Below the pieces are notes generated by a model. That model saw nothing but the letters and a program-made list of their open reading frames with translations, had not been told where the DNA came from and did no database searches. Below are positions 23,504-33,767 of a stretch of DNA of 64,000 nucleotides, one piece after another. The DNA is from an uncultured Lachnospiraceae bacterium (GTDB lineage Bacteria; Bacillota; Clostridia; Lachnospirales; Lachnospiraceae), in assembly GCA_947591155.1 (NCBI GenBank), contig CANQDA010000012.1, positions 1-64,000 of the forward strand, written 5' to 3'. The first letter of the stretch is position 1. Each line of letters starts with the position of its first letter. The translations under genes were made by a program, and so were the position numbers.

Positions 23504-25270
23504 TCACATGCGCTCCGGCGCCTCGAAGCCAAGCAGGTCGATGCTTGTCTCGAGCACTTCCCGCGTCAGGTCCAGCAGCTCGATCCAGCTCGTCTGCCGC
23601 GCGGCGTCCTCCTCGCCGAGGATCCTCGTCTCGTGATAGAAACGGTTGAACGCGTTCGCAAGGTCATAGATGAACGCGCAGACCTTGTGCGGCGCAGTCT
23701 CCTCAAACGCCTGGGCGATCATGCCGTTGAATTTCACAAGCTCCATCATCAGGCTCTTCTCGCTCTCGTTCGCGGGCGCGAGAATGTGTCCCTTCTCCAC
23801 GCTTCCGCCGTTGTCCCGGTACTTATTCAGGATTGATTTGATCCGGACAATCGTGTAGAGAATGTACGGGCCCGTGTTTCCCTCGAAGGACGTAAACTTG
23901 TCCGTGTCGAAGATGTAATCCTTCGACGCCTGATTCGAGAGATCGCCGTACTTGATCGCGGAGAGCCCGACGAGCTTCGCCGTCTCGCGCGCCTCCTGCG
24001 GATCCACCTCATGGTTCTCGGTGATCTTTTTGTACATCTCCGCGTTGATGTCCGCGATCAGCGTCTCCAGGCGCATCACGCCGCCCTCGCGCGTCTTGAA
24101 CGGCTTGCCGTCCTTGCCGTTCATCGTGCCGAAGCCCAAGAAAGTCAGTCCCGTGTCTTCCCTCACAAGTCCGGTCCGGCGCGCGCAGCGGAACACCTGC
24201 GTGAAGTGCATCTCCTGACGCTTGTCCACAATGTAGATCAGCTGGTCCGGCTCGTAGGTCTGCATCCGGTCAACGATCGTCGCGAGGTCTGTCGTCGTAT
24301 AGAGCGCCGCTCCGTCCGACTTCAGGATAATGCACGGCGGCACCTCCTTCGTGTCGGATTCCTCCTTCACATCCACGATCAGCGCTCCCTGATCCTCGTA
24401 GGCGTAGCCTTCCTTCTTCATGCGCTGTACCATATCCGGTATGTAAGTCCTCGCGTCCGACTCACCCTTCCACAGGTCAAACTCCACGTTCAGATTCCGG
24501 TAATTCTTCTTCAGATCCGTCACGGAGACGTCCAAAACGTGCTGCCAGAGCGCGCGGTAGCCGCGCACGCCGTCCTGCAGCTTCGCGGTGGCCTCGAGCG
24601 CCTCCTCACGGTAAGCCTCGTCCTCCTTCGACTTCGCGCTCGCGGTCGGGTAGATCTCCTCGAGCTCCGAGATCGAAAACGGCGCATCCTTCGGGTATTC
24701 CCCGGTAAAACTCTCGTCAAAATAGGGGAGCTTGGGCTCGCGGTGCCGCACCTCCGTGATGATCAGGCCCATCTGCAGGCCCCAGTCTCCGAGATGCACG
24801 TCGCCGATCACTTTGTGGCCCACGAAGCGCGCGATACGCTTCACGCTCTCACCGATGATCGCGGAGCGCAGATGCCCAACGTGCAGCGGCTTCGCCACAT
24901 TCGGTCCGCCGTAGTCGATGATGATCGTCCTCGGCTCCTGCGTCTTCTCGACCGACAGATCCTCATCCGCTTGCATCTCCCGAAGATAATCCGCCAGAAA
25001 ACCGCCGGACACTTTGATATTGATAAAACCCGGATTAACGGCGCTCACCTCCGCGAACGTCTCACCGTCCTGCAGCTTTGCCGCCACCTCCTGCGCGATC
25101 ACGATCGGCGCTTTCTGGTAGGCCTTTTTCGCCGCCATCGCGCCGTTGCACTGATACTCGCACAGATCCGGGCGATTCGATATGCCCGTCCTCCCATAGG
25201 ATGCGTCGTAGCCGCAGGCCTCGAACGCTGCCATGACCTCCGCGCTGATCAGATCCAAAATCTTCTTCAT
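23504..25270 (-). CDS. argS: Arginyl-tRNA synthetase
   Basis: Class I synthetase charging tRNA-Arg, 588 residues. The N-terminal Add1-like domain is followed by the HIGH-type signature GGPNVAKPLHVGHLRSA and a Rossmann core containing GDWGLQMGLI. The KMSKS position reads GKPFKTREGG, as in many bacterial ArgRS. The C-terminal DALR anticodon-binding domain ends in LLGFEAPERM, a typical ArgRS terminus. No T-box is visible in the 130-bp leader; a promoter lies at 25390-25419. Confidence 0.97.
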   Translation of the reverse strand: MKKILDLISAEVMAAFEACGYDASYGRTGISNRPDLCEYQCNGAMAAKKAYQKAPIVIAQEVAAKLQDGETFAEVSAVNPGFINIKVSGGFLADYLREMQADEDLSVEKTQEPRTIIIDYGGPNVAKPLHVGHLRSAIIGESVKRIARFVGHKVIGDVHLGDWGLQMGLIITEVRHREPKLPYFDESFTGEYPKDAPFSISELEEIYPTASAKSKEDEAYREEALEATAKLQDGVRGYRALWQHVLDVSVTDLKKNYRNLNVEFDLWKGESDARTYIPDMVQRMKKEGYAYEDQGALIVDVKEESDTKEVPPCIILKSDGAALYTTTDLATIVDRMQTYEPDQLIYIVDKRQEMHFTQVFRCARRTGLVREDTGLTFLGFGTMNGKDGKPFKTREGGVMRLETLIADINAEMYKKITENHEVDPQEARETAKLVGLSAIKYGDLSNQASKDYIFDTDKFTSFEGNTGPYILYTIVRIKSILNKYRDNGGSVEKGHILAPANESEKSLMMELVKFNGMIAQAFEETAPHKVCAFIYDLANAFNRFYHETRILGEEDAARQTSWIELLDLTREVLETSIDLLGFEAPERM

Positions 25271-25389
25271 ACTTTATCTCCACCTTCTAAAATCATTGTC
25301 CCGAAATTCAGGAGAAAACACTGACCGTTCCGCCTCGGTCAACTCCGGCTGAACAGACTGAATTTCCGGCGTTTTCACGCTGTTCAGAC

Positions 25390-25419
25390 AGTATAGCACA
25401 CTCATTTCCGCCATTGCAA
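25390..25419 (-). promoter_or_regulatory. Promoter of argS
   Basis: Minus strand: -35 TTGCAA (25419-25414, inside the 3' end of the upstream gene), 18-bp spacer, -10 TATACT (25395-25390). The leader carries a CTGAACAG...CTGTTCAG inverted repeat and GACCG...CGGTC. Confidence 0.6.
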
Positions 25420-26460
25420 CATTTTTTTGTCGGCGCCTTTTCCTCGGGCAATCGCAGCCACTACAACAGAAAAGATCAGCATTACCGGGACGAAAATCTG
25501 AAGATTATAGGCGCGATAAAATGCGACTGCGGTAAGCGCGTCGGCAAAACCTACGGTCAACGCGTAAACTGCCAGCACAGCGACCCACCACCAAATGCGC
25601 GCGACGGTCAGTTTTGCTGCAACCCTTTCCCCGTAACGGCTGATTTTGTCGGTGTACGGCAAGTCGGACAGCCTCTTCGTCGTCTTAATGCCGCAGAATC
25701 TCACCTTTTGTTCATCCGTCGACGCAGATAGTTCATCCGCAAACTCCGCCCCATATAGCTTCACCGTCTGCGTTATCATGCCGTTTTCCCGCGCAGATCT
25801 CCCCGATACGCCGTCTGTCGGCACGGCGTCTGTATATCCGGCGTCCGCGTCGGTGTCCGCCGCGAATATTCCAGATACCTTTTGGGGAAGATCCCGAAAC
25901 CGCTCCCGGATAGCGTCAACTGTCTGCCTGCGGCAGAATTCCGCACCTACCGGGTAGAGATAGTCGTAGGATGCGCGCGCACCGCGAATACCCCCGACCA
26001 CGGCGAAGAAAAACCCACCCAGCAAAAACAGCGCCGCCACGAGCTCCCAGCGCCCGGAATCCATTCCCGGAAACACGGCGTCAAGCCGTTTCGGATACGC
26101 CGCGCCGTCCTGCAGCCACCCGGCCGGCGCGCGGCTTCCCGCGAACCAGACAAAACCCGCGGACAACATGAGCAGGACAAACTCCAGATACCTGCCCGCA
26201 CGGATATAGAAGCCTTGCCCTTTTCCAAGATAGGCGATCCCTGCCAGGATCGGCAGTACGCATAGCGCCGCCGCCAGGGCTCCCTGTGCCAGATACGCCC
26301 GAAGCAGCTCCGCCCATAGCCGCGCGAAGACCGCGGTGTGCGCCAGAAAAAACCACAGGCTCACCGTGCAGAAGGCTGCCGCTGTCATCCTGCCCGCCCG
26401 CTCTTCGATCATCATAAAAAAATTCGGCGTGGAGTGTGTGGATCTATCGTCTCGCTTCAT
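25402..26460 (-). CDS. Polytopic membrane protein of unknown function
   Basis: 352 residues. Four hydrophobic segments lie in the first 160 residues (for example FCTVSLWFFLAHTAVF, GALAAALCVLPILAGIAYL and ALFLLGGFFFAVVGGI), then a soluble stretch of about 130 residues rich in Asp, Thr and Ser, then two C-terminal membrane helices. I recognise no family. The ATG at 26460 has AGAGGA 6 bases upstream. It lies between a GntR-gene terminator and the argS promoter, so it is probably transcribed alone. Confidence 0.65.
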   Translation of the reverse strand: MKRDDRSTHSTPNFFMMIEERAGRMTAAAFCTVSLWFFLAHTAVFARLWAELLRAYLAQGALAAALCVLPILAGIAYLGKGQGFYIRAGRYLEFVLLMLSAGFVWFAGSRAPAGWLQDGAAYPKRLDAVFPGMDSGRWELVAALFLLGGFFFAVVGGIRGARASYDYLYPVGAEFCRRQTVDAIRERFRDLPQKVSGIFAADTDADAGYTDAVPTDGVSGRSARENGMITQTVKLYGAEFADELSASTDEQKVRFCGIKTTKRLSDLPYTDKISRYGERVAAKLTVARIWWWVAVLAVYALTVGFADALTAVAFYRAYNLQIFVPVMLIFSVVVAAIARGKGADKKMLQWRK

Positions 26461-26507
26461 ATCGATTCCTCTTTCCGGGAGTTTGTATTCCTGTTTCATG
26501 AATTACA

Positions 26508-26544
26508 CTGGACAAAACAAAAGGGACATCTTCCGATATCCCTT
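26508..26544 (-). terminator. Intrinsic terminator after the GntR gene
   Basis: Minus strand: AAGGGATATC ggaa GATGTCCCTT (26544-26521) followed by TTGTTTTG. Each arm has 10 bases with one A-C mismatch. Confidence 0.75.
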
Positions 26545-26572
26545 AGTATAGCCACACACTCTCTATTTATTC

Positions 26573-27247
26573 TCACTCCCGGCCGCTGAGCATCCGAATA
26601 ATGTATTCCTTCTGACACTCGATATGGCGGGCCGTCATCCTTATCGCCAGTTCCTCGTCCCTGTTCTCGAGCGCCCGCAGGATCCCGTCGTGCTCCTCGA
26701 TCAGATTTTTGTGCGACTGGCGGTCCTTCAGGTACTCCATGCGGTAGCGGTACATCTGCTCCCGCAGGTTGTTGAGGATCTGCACCAGACGGCTGTTCCC
26801 TGTGGCCTCGTAAATCGCGTCGTGGAACTTCATATCCGCCTGCGCGCAGGCCGCCACGTCGTCGCCCGAAAGCGTCCTCTTGAATTCCTCGGCGAGGCTG
26901 CGGATCCCGGCAAGCTGTTCTCCCGTGACGCGCCGACAGGCGTGCTTGACCGCGAGCTCCTCGAGCGCCATCCGCACCTCAAGCACATCCTCGAGATCGG
27001 AGACCGTGATCTCCGCCACGATCGCGCCCTTGCGCGGTATCATCAGGACCAGTCCTTCCAGCTCGAGCTTGCGGATCGCCTCGCGCACCGGAGTCCGACT
27101 GACTCCGAGCCTCTGCGCGAGATGGATCTCCATCAGGCGCTCTCCCGGCTTCAGCTCGCCGCGCAGGATCGCCTGCCGCAGCGTCTGAAACACCACGTCG
27201 CGCAGCGGAAGGTATTCGTTCATTTGCAGTTGAAACGTCTCTACCAT
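26573..27247 (-). CDS. GntR family regulator, FadR-type with FCD domain
   Basis: 224 residues. The N-terminal winged helix has LKPGERLMEIHLAQRLGVSR (cut here) and TPVREAIRKLELEGLV, the GntR signature. The all-helical FCD ligand domain follows with the metal-binding pattern DMKFHDAIYEATGN and two further His near EEHDGIL and TARHIECQ. Such regulators respond to organic or sugar acids. The neighbours (ispE upstream, a membrane protein downstream) do not reveal the target. Confidence 0.9.
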   Translation of the reverse strand: MVETFQLQMNEYLPLRDVVFQTLRQAILRGELKPGERLMEIHLAQRLGVSRTPVREAIRKLELEGLVLMIPRKGAIVAEITVSDLEDVLEVRMALEELAVKHACRRVTGEQLAGIRSLAEEFKRTLSGDDVAACAQADMKFHDAIYEATGNSRLVQILNNLREQMYRYRMEYLKDRQSHKNLIEEHDGILRALENRDEELAIRMTARHIECQKEYIIRMLSGRE

Positions 27248-27299
27248 AGCCTGTCGTTTCCTCCCATAAACCGTCGCCGGACGGATCCGTCCGGATCCT

Positions 27300-28196
27300 T
27301 CATCCCGCAGCAGTTTCTTTCTCTCTTTTCCTGTTGTGGAAAAATTTTGTAAGAAATACGTTCCTCGCCAGGTCTCCCCGGCTTAGCTCTTCGCATGCCT
27401 GCCTTGCCCTCTCCCCGTCGTCAAACAGCCCAAACACGGTGGGGCCGCTGCCGCTCATCATCGCGTTCACCGCACCCGTGCGCATCATCTGCGCTTTGAG
27501 CTCCGCGATCACCGGGCAGGCCGGGATCGTCACGGTCTCCAGTACGTTTCCCATCAATTCCGCCATCCCGCGGGCGTCGCCGTCGCGGATCGCCTGCACC
27601 TGTGCGTCTATGTCCGGATGCGATCCGAGCGCGTCGGCTCTCAGATTCCCGTAGACAAAACCGGTAGACACATGAACCGGCGGTTTCGCCAGCACGACGT
27701 GCAGATCCGGCGCGTCCGGAAGTCTCGTGAGCTTCTCTCCGATCCCCTCTGCCAGCGCCGTCCCGCGCATCACGCAGTAGGGGACGTCCGCCCCGATCTT
27801 CACCGCGCGCTTCATCAACTCCTCCTGCGAAAGGCCGAGCTCAAACATCCGGTTGACCCCGACGAGCACCGCGGCCGCGTCGGAACTGCCTCCGGCAAGC
27901 CCGGCAGCGACCGGAATGTGCTTCTGAAGCTCAATGTGCAATCCCTCTTTCAGCAAAAATTCATCCATCAGAAGCTGGGCTGCCCGATACACAAGATTGT
28001 CCTGTCCCGTCGGCAGATAACTCAGATTGGTGCGCACGGAAATGCCCGGGGCTTCCGCCCTCGCGATCGTGATCCGATCGTACAGCCAGACCGTCTGCAT
28101 GATCATCCGCAGATCGTGGTATCCGTCCTCGCGTCTGCGCAGAACGTCAAGTCCCAGATTGATCTTCGCCATTGCCTTCAGCTTCAGCTCTCTCAT
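27300..28196 (-). CDS. ispE: 4-diphosphocytidyl-2-C-methyl-D-erythritol kinase IspE
   Basis: GHMP kinase of the MEP isoprenoid pathway; it phosphorylates CDP-methylerythritol. It has 298 residues with the N-terminal AMAKINLGLDVLRRREDGYH typical of IspE, the ATP motif IPVAAGLAGGSSDAAAVL and the third motif MMSGSGPTVFGLF. The start at 28196 (MRELKLKAMAK) has GGGAG 8 bases upstream; two longer starts read into the promoter. It has its own consensus promoter overlapping the stop of sipL. Confidence 0.95.
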   Translation of the reverse strand: MRELKLKAMAKINLGLDVLRRREDGYHDLRMIMQTVWLYDRITIARAEAPGISVRTNLSYLPTGQDNLVYRAAQLLMDEFLLKEGLHIELQKHIPVAAGLAGGSSDAAAVLVGVNRMFELGLSQEELMKRAVKIGADVPYCVMRGTALAEGIGEKLTRLPDAPDLHVVLAKPPVHVSTGFVYGNLRADALGSHPDIDAQVQAIRDGDARGMAELMGNVLETVTIPACPVIAELKAQMMRTGAVNAMMSGSGPTVFGLFDDGERARQACEELSRGDLARNVFLTKFFHNRKREKETAAG

Positions 28197-28235
28197 CTTT
28201 TGCACTCCCATGCATTTTGTATACAATCTGGTTTT

Positions 28236-28264
28236 ATTTTACCTTTCCTGAAGGTTTCTGTCAA
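28236..28264 (-). promoter_or_regulatory. Promoter of ispE
   Basis: Minus strand: perfect -35 TTGACA (28264-28259), 17-bp spacer, -10 TAAAAT (28241-28236), 40 bp before the ispE ATG. The -35 box contains the TGA stop of sipL. Confidence 0.85.
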
Positions 28265-29826
28265 CACGCCCTCACATTTTTCATCAAAATCAGGCGATCT
28301 CCCTTTTTCAGGATATCCGTTTCCAATCCGTTCATCTCCATGATCTGCGCCGGAGTCAGGTAATACTGTTTCGCGATGTCCCAGAGCGTCTCATCCCCCT
28401 GCACAATGTACCCGGTGATGCCCGGCACCTCCTCGAGGCGCTCCAGTTCATACTCTTTCTCCCGGATCTCGTGAATGCACTGCTGGCTGTGTGACCGGGC
28501 GACAAAAATATCCAGTCCGACCGAGGCCTTCACCTCGATCTCCTCGCTGTCCGCCATCGTGGCCGAGAGTTGATCCATGCTCGTCAGGATCGTGTAGCGG
28601 CAGTTCTCATCAATTTCCGGAACACGCGCCAGATGGGCAAACGGAACGGTCCCCTCGAGCATCGCGAACGGCATCGCGTCGTCGGACGAGATATAGAGGA
28701 TCGACACTGGGATCGCGCCTTCAATCTGAATGCCGTCCTCGACAATCCTTGTGCTGTCGATCTTGATGCTCCCGTTGCAGCTGCAGATCTGCAGGATCCT
28801 TGGCTTCGCGCTCTGAATCCTTATCCTGCCCGCGCATTTGCATTTTGACTCATTTTTCATGACAAGGCTCTCATACACCTCGTCGCTTGTGACGAGCTCC
28901 AGATCCTTCTCCGGCGAATACACATCCTCAAGGATCTCCGCCTCCTCTGTCCCGTACAGACGGATCTCCAGCTCCAACACTCCTTCTATATGAAAAAGTC
29001 TCAGCTCTCCGTCGTTGTCCTCCTTCGCCGTCAGCTCTGCCTGTGCGAGCGAAACGCCGATGTCCGGGATCAGCCCTGGGGCGCACCCGCCGCACCTGAT
29101 CTCCCCCTCGAACGGAAGCATCTGTTCCATCCATTGCACGCTCTTCGCGTCGTCCTGCGCGCGGTACAGCACAAACAGAAAGAGACTGCCCTGTGCAAAG
29201 AGGCAGCCCTCCCGCAGGGAGATCCGACAGCTGCGCAGCTGGATGTTGTCCCAAAGCACCTCCGCGATATTCGGCTTGTTGGATGGCACCTGAATCTCTT
29301 CCTTCAACCGCAGGATATCCTTGTTCTGTACTTCGAGCTGCATCAGCTCCAGCTTCCTGCGGCGCTCACACAACTCGATCGAAGATTGCGTCTCCACCGC
29401 GGCCGACATATCATAAATCTCATCAACGGACGCCTCAAAGCTCAGGAGACTGCGGATCGCCAGTTTTCTCGAATTGATCAGCGCAACGCTTAAATCCTCC
29501 GTCTCATGGCGGATTCGCACATTGTCTCCCGCTTCCAGACCATCCATACTGATCGCCTCGTCAAACGCAAGCTTCGCGTCCAGCCTGTGGATCTGGCATT
29601 CCTTCGTATCGTCCATGTAGAGCACGCTGACCTCCATGTACCCGTCGATAAACAGCCGCCCTGCCTCCGAGCGCGTGTGCTCGACCGTCACATGCTCTCT
29701 GCTCTGAACGATCATCTCCACGTCGGGTTTCACATCCGGAACGTTCAGGTCCTCATCCAGCGTGATCTGAGTCTGCGCGTGTCTGGTCTGCCTGCACATA
29801 TGTATGTTCTTCATCAAAAGCTCCAT
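28261..29826 (-). CDS. sipL: Spore coat morphogenesis protein SipL-like (DUF3794 plus LysM)
   Basis: 521 residues: N-terminal DUF3794/SPOCS-type domains (VPDVKPDVEMIVQSREHVTV, later repeats near NKPNIAEVLWD and KPRILQICSCNG) and a C-terminal LysM domain (GYIVQGDETLWDIAKQYYLT). In Clostridioides difficile SipL has this layout and length and binds SpoIVA through its LysM to encase the forespore with coat. The ATG at 29826 has AGGTGG/CAGGA upstream. The open frame continues further upstream only as sequence overlapping the lipoprotein gene in another frame. The lipoprotein gene lies 24 bp upstream. Confidence 0.88.
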   Translation of the reverse strand: MELLMKNIHMCRQTRHAQTQITLDEDLNVPDVKPDVEMIVQSREHVTVEHTRSEAGRLFIDGYMEVSVLYMDDTKECQIHRLDAKLAFDEAISMDGLEAGDNVRIRHETEDLSVALINSRKLAIRSLLSFEASVDEIYDMSAAVETQSSIELCERRRKLELMQLEVQNKDILRLKEEIQVPSNKPNIAEVLWDNIQLRSCRISLREGCLFAQGSLFLFVLYRAQDDAKSVQWMEQMLPFEGEIRCGGCAPGLIPDIGVSLAQAELTAKEDNDGELRLFHIEGVLELEIRLYGTEEAEILEDVYSPEKDLELVTSDEVYESLVMKNESKCKCAGRIRIQSAKPRILQICSCNGSIKIDSTRIVEDGIQIEGAIPVSILYISSDDAMPFAMLEGTVPFAHLARVPEIDENCRYTILTSMDQLSATMADSEEIEVKASVGLDIFVARSHSQQCIHEIREKEYELERLEEVPGITGYIVQGDETLWDIAKQYYLTPAQIMEMNGLETDILKKGDRLILMKNVRAC

Positions 29827-29849
29827 ATTCCTGCCACCTTTCTGTTTTA

Positions 29850-30272
29850 TTATCGAATCATGACTTCCTTGTCGCGCGCCTCGATCTTCACGACCAGGCA
29901 GGGGTAGGACGGATCCTTCGACAAGCCTTCCTCCTGCGTCGGCCCGAGCAGGCGCGTATCGAACAGGATCGTCGATTCCGTCTCTGTACATCCGGCCACC
30001 GCGATGCTGTAACCTCCCGTTTTCTGCTCGCCGTAACCGCGAACCAGATACATGTCCTCTCCGTCCAGATACGTCATTCGTATTTCCTTTTGTTTGTTCT
30101 CCTCGATCGTCCGCAAAAGCTCCTCCGGCAGCTTTCCGGGCTCCACCACCGTATAATCGATCTCCCTGCCTTCCTTCTTCTCGCTGTCCCCGGACGGCGC
30201 GCATCCGGCGACCGTCATTGCCAGCGTCAGGAACAGGAACATCAGGATTCCGACTCTCTTCAAGTGCAGCAC
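29850..30272 (-). CDS. Lipoprotein with a PrcB-like C-terminal domain
   Basis: 140 residues. The signal sequence ends in a good lipobox (MTVAGC, modified Cys near residue 24). The rest resembles the PrcB C-terminal domain: EIRMTYLDGEDMYLVRGYGE, then GGYSIAVAGCTE and LGPTQEE, and YPCLVVKIEA. In Treponema PrcB is a subunit of a protease complex, but isolated domains of this kind are common in Clostridia and have no settled role. It is encoded directly before sipL, so a sporulation-linked role is possible. Confidence 0.75.
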   Translation of the reverse strand: MLHLKRVGILMFLFLTLAMTVAGCAPSGDSEKKEGREIDYTVVEPGKLPEELLRTIEENKQKEIRMTYLDGEDMYLVRGYGEQKTGGYSIAVAGCTETESTILFDTRLLGPTQEEGLSKDPSYPCLVVKIEARDKEVMIR

Positions 30273-30321
30273 CCGCCAGTCTTTTTATACTATTGTTATT
30301 TCGTCCGCCCGCAAAATATGC

Positions 30322-30350
30322 CTTGTCATTGCTTCGCCCATCTTATATAA
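30322..30350 (+). promoter_or_regulatory. Promoter of malQ
   Basis: -35 TTGTCA (30322-30327), 17-bp spacer, -10 TATAAT (30345-30350), 39 bp before the malQ start. It is nearly a consensus sigma-A promoter. Confidence 0.85.
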
Positions 30351-30388
30351 TGAAAAAGATGAAACTAAACGAAACGAGGCACATACTT

Positions 30389-31927
<1,539 letters not shown>

Positions 31928-31947
31928 AAAGGACGAAATAATACATC

Positions 31948-32697
31948 ATGATACGTTTTATACTGATCGTCATATTTGTCGTCTCTTTCCTGATCCTGTC
32001 CATCCCGGTCTTTCTTGTGGAGTGGGTCATCGGAAAGTTCCGCCCCGACTGGCGCGACAAGAGCTCCCTGCGCATCGTTCAGGGAGCCTTCAAGGGCGTG
32101 ATATGGCTCTCAGGGGTGAAACTGACCGTCATCGGCGAGGAACGCGTCCCGAAGGACCAGGCCGTGCTCTACATCGGCAACCACCGCAGCTATTTCGACA
32201 TCGTGCTGACCTACGCGCGCTGCCCCGGCCTCACAGGCTATGTTGCGAAAAAGGAAATGCTGAAGATCCCGCTGCTCTCGCGCTGGATGAAATTCCTGTA
32301 CTGTCTGTTTCTCGACCGCTCCGATGTCCGCGAAGGGCTGAAGACGATCCTCGCGGCGATCGAGCAGGTCAAGCGCGGCATCTCGGTCATGATCTTCCCC
32401 GAGGGCACGAGAGGAGAGGCCGCAAGCGAGCTCGAAATGCTCCCGTTCCACGAGGGATCGTTCAAGATCGCGACAAAGACCGGCTGCCCGATCATTCCGG
32501 TCTCCATCCACAATTCCTCGGCGCTCTTCGAGGACCATCTGCCGCGTATAAAGCCGGTGCCCGTCGTGATCGAATACGGCGAACCGATCTGGCCGAAAGA
32601 GCTCCCGAAGGAACAGCAGAAATTCCTTGGCAGCTACGTACAGGGGATCATCCTCAATACGCTGAGGAGCTGCCAGGAAAGAGAGAACACACTGTGA
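31948..32697 (+). CDS. plsC: 1-acyl-sn-glycerol-3-phosphate acyltransferase PlsC
   Basis: Makes phosphatidic acid from lysophosphatidic acid at the inner face of the membrane. It has 249 residues: an N-terminal membrane helix (FILIVIFVVSFLILSIPVF), the acyltransferase motif NHRSYFD (78-84), and the phosphate-binding motif FPEGTRG (150-156). Typical length for the family. It lies 20 bp after malQ on the same transcript and ends convergently with the SGNH-like gene. Confidence 0.92.
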   Translation: MIRFILIVIFVVSFLILSIPVFLVEWVIGKFRPDWRDKSSLRIVQGAFKGVIWLSGVKLTVIGEERVPKDQAVLYIGNHRSYFDIVLTYARCPGLTGYVAKKEMLKIPLLSRWMKFLYCLFLDRSDVREGLKTILAAIEQVKRGISVMIFPEGTRGEAASELEMLPFHEGSFKIATKTGCPIIPVSIHNSSALFEDHLPRIKPVPVVIEYGEPIWPKELPKEQQKFLGSYVQGIILNTLRSCQERENTL

Positions 32698-32712
32698 CAA
32701 TGACTTAGAGCA

Positions 32713-32737
32713 AGAGCGGACCGTCATGGCCCGCTCT
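32713..32737. terminator. Bidirectional hairpin between plsC and the SGNH-like gene
   Basis: AGAGCGG (32713-32719) and CCGCTCT (32731-32737) form a 7-bp stem followed by GTTTGA on the plus strand. It overlaps the last codons of the minus-strand gene and lies between convergent genes. Confidence 0.55.
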
Positions 32738-33767
32738 GTTTGAAATCCTCTATAGAATCATAGAAATAATCCTCCGGATGACCGCTGTTCACCACTTCCA
32801 CGAAAATGTCACAGAACAGCTTCTGCCCGCTGTCGTTCATATGCTCGATGTCGCGAAACTTATCGTTCGTAAACACCTTCTCCCTGTCTTTGTACAACAG
32901 GAAATTGTAAAGCTTCGCACCCAGCTCTCCGGCCAGCTCTTCAAGACATTCGCTGTACGCGTCAACGTCCCCGATGATCTCCAGATTGGCTTCCGGCTGC
33001 GGCAGAACAAGAAGCGTATATTCAATATCCTTCTTCTCACAAAAGGCCGCGATCTTCTTCATATATTTCATCGCGCTCTCGTCGATCTGCGAGAGGCCCT
33101 GTTCTTTATACCACGTCTTTTTTTCACGGTTCGGCACGCGCTCCACCACTCCATTGAATTCCGTCGTGAAACCCATACGGGAGCCGCGTCCGGCATATTG
33201 CGTCACATCCAGATAAGGATCCTTCTTGTGCCTGATATTCTCCTTGATCGAATCAAAGGACAGATACGATTTCACATTTGTCGAAGAGAATATCGTCGCC
33301 AGAATAAGCGGCTCACTCCTCATCTCGGCCAGATAGCGGAGCCGCCATTTCCAAGTGTTCAGATTTTTGTACGCTCCGATGTAATTCTTGTTGATGCGCG
33401 TCTTTTTGAGAGAGGGAACCGTAATCACCTGGTAAACTCTCTTGATCGGATTGTGTTCCGCGGTCTCCCGTATCAGACAGTAGCTTGAGAAGACCGGCTG
33501 CGAAGAGGTGGCGAGATTGAAGCTGCTCGTTCCGAGCTTTTCATCCAGATACGGAGCGTTGAGTGCGTAGTAGGTCACCGATGAGCCGCAGTACACGGTG
33601 TCGATCGTGCCCTCAAGCTCCCTGCGCTCCAGCTTCGACAGCCTCGTCATCGCCATTGTATACCAGTCCTCATAGCAGTATCGAATCACGCTCTCCAAAG
33701 CAATCACAAACGCCAGCGCGATACAAAGGCGGCTGAGTACTTTCCATGCATTCTTAATATTGCGCAT
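32724..33767 (-). CDS. SGNH/AlgX-like membrane protein, partner of the MBOAT acyltransferase
   Basis: 347 residues. One N-terminal membrane helix (LSRLCIALAFVIALESVI) anchors an extracytoplasmic domain with SGNH-hydrolase-like blocks: GSSVTYYALN near residue 60 (Ser block) and DIEHMNDSGQ near the C-terminus (Asp/His block). This layout is seen in DltD/AlgX/DHHW-type proteins that act with AlgI-like O-acyltransferases on cell-surface polymers. The gene overlaps the MBOAT gene by 14 bp, which supports a joint role. The acceptor polymer is unknown. Confidence 0.75.
   Translation of the reverse strand: MRNIKNAWKVLSRLCIALAFVIALESVIRYCYEDWYTMAMTRLSKLERRELEGTIDTVYCGSSVTYYALNAPYLDEKLGTSSFNLATSSQPVFSSYCLIRETAEHNPIKRVYQVITVPSLKKTRINKNYIGAYKNLNTWKWRLRYLAEMRSEPLILATIFSSTNVKSYLSFDSIKENIRHKKDPYLDVTQYAGRGSRMGFTTEFNGVVERVPNREKKTWYKEQGLSQIDESAMKYMKKIAAFCEKKDIEYTLLVLPQPEANLEIIGDVDAYSECLEELAGELGAKLYNFLLYKDREKVFTNDKFRDIEHMNDSGQKLFCDIFVEVVNSGHPEDYFYDSIEDFKQSGP

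Noticed and set aside
25271..25400. T-box riboswitch upstream of argS
   Set aside because: No T-box core (GGTGG-ACCGCG-like) and no terminator/antiterminator pair is visible; only short inverted repeats occur.
29827..30204. N-terminal extension of the SipL-like gene
   Set aside because: The open frame continues upstream but overlaps the lipoprotein gene, has no recognisable protein sequence, and the ATG at 29826 has its own ribosome site.
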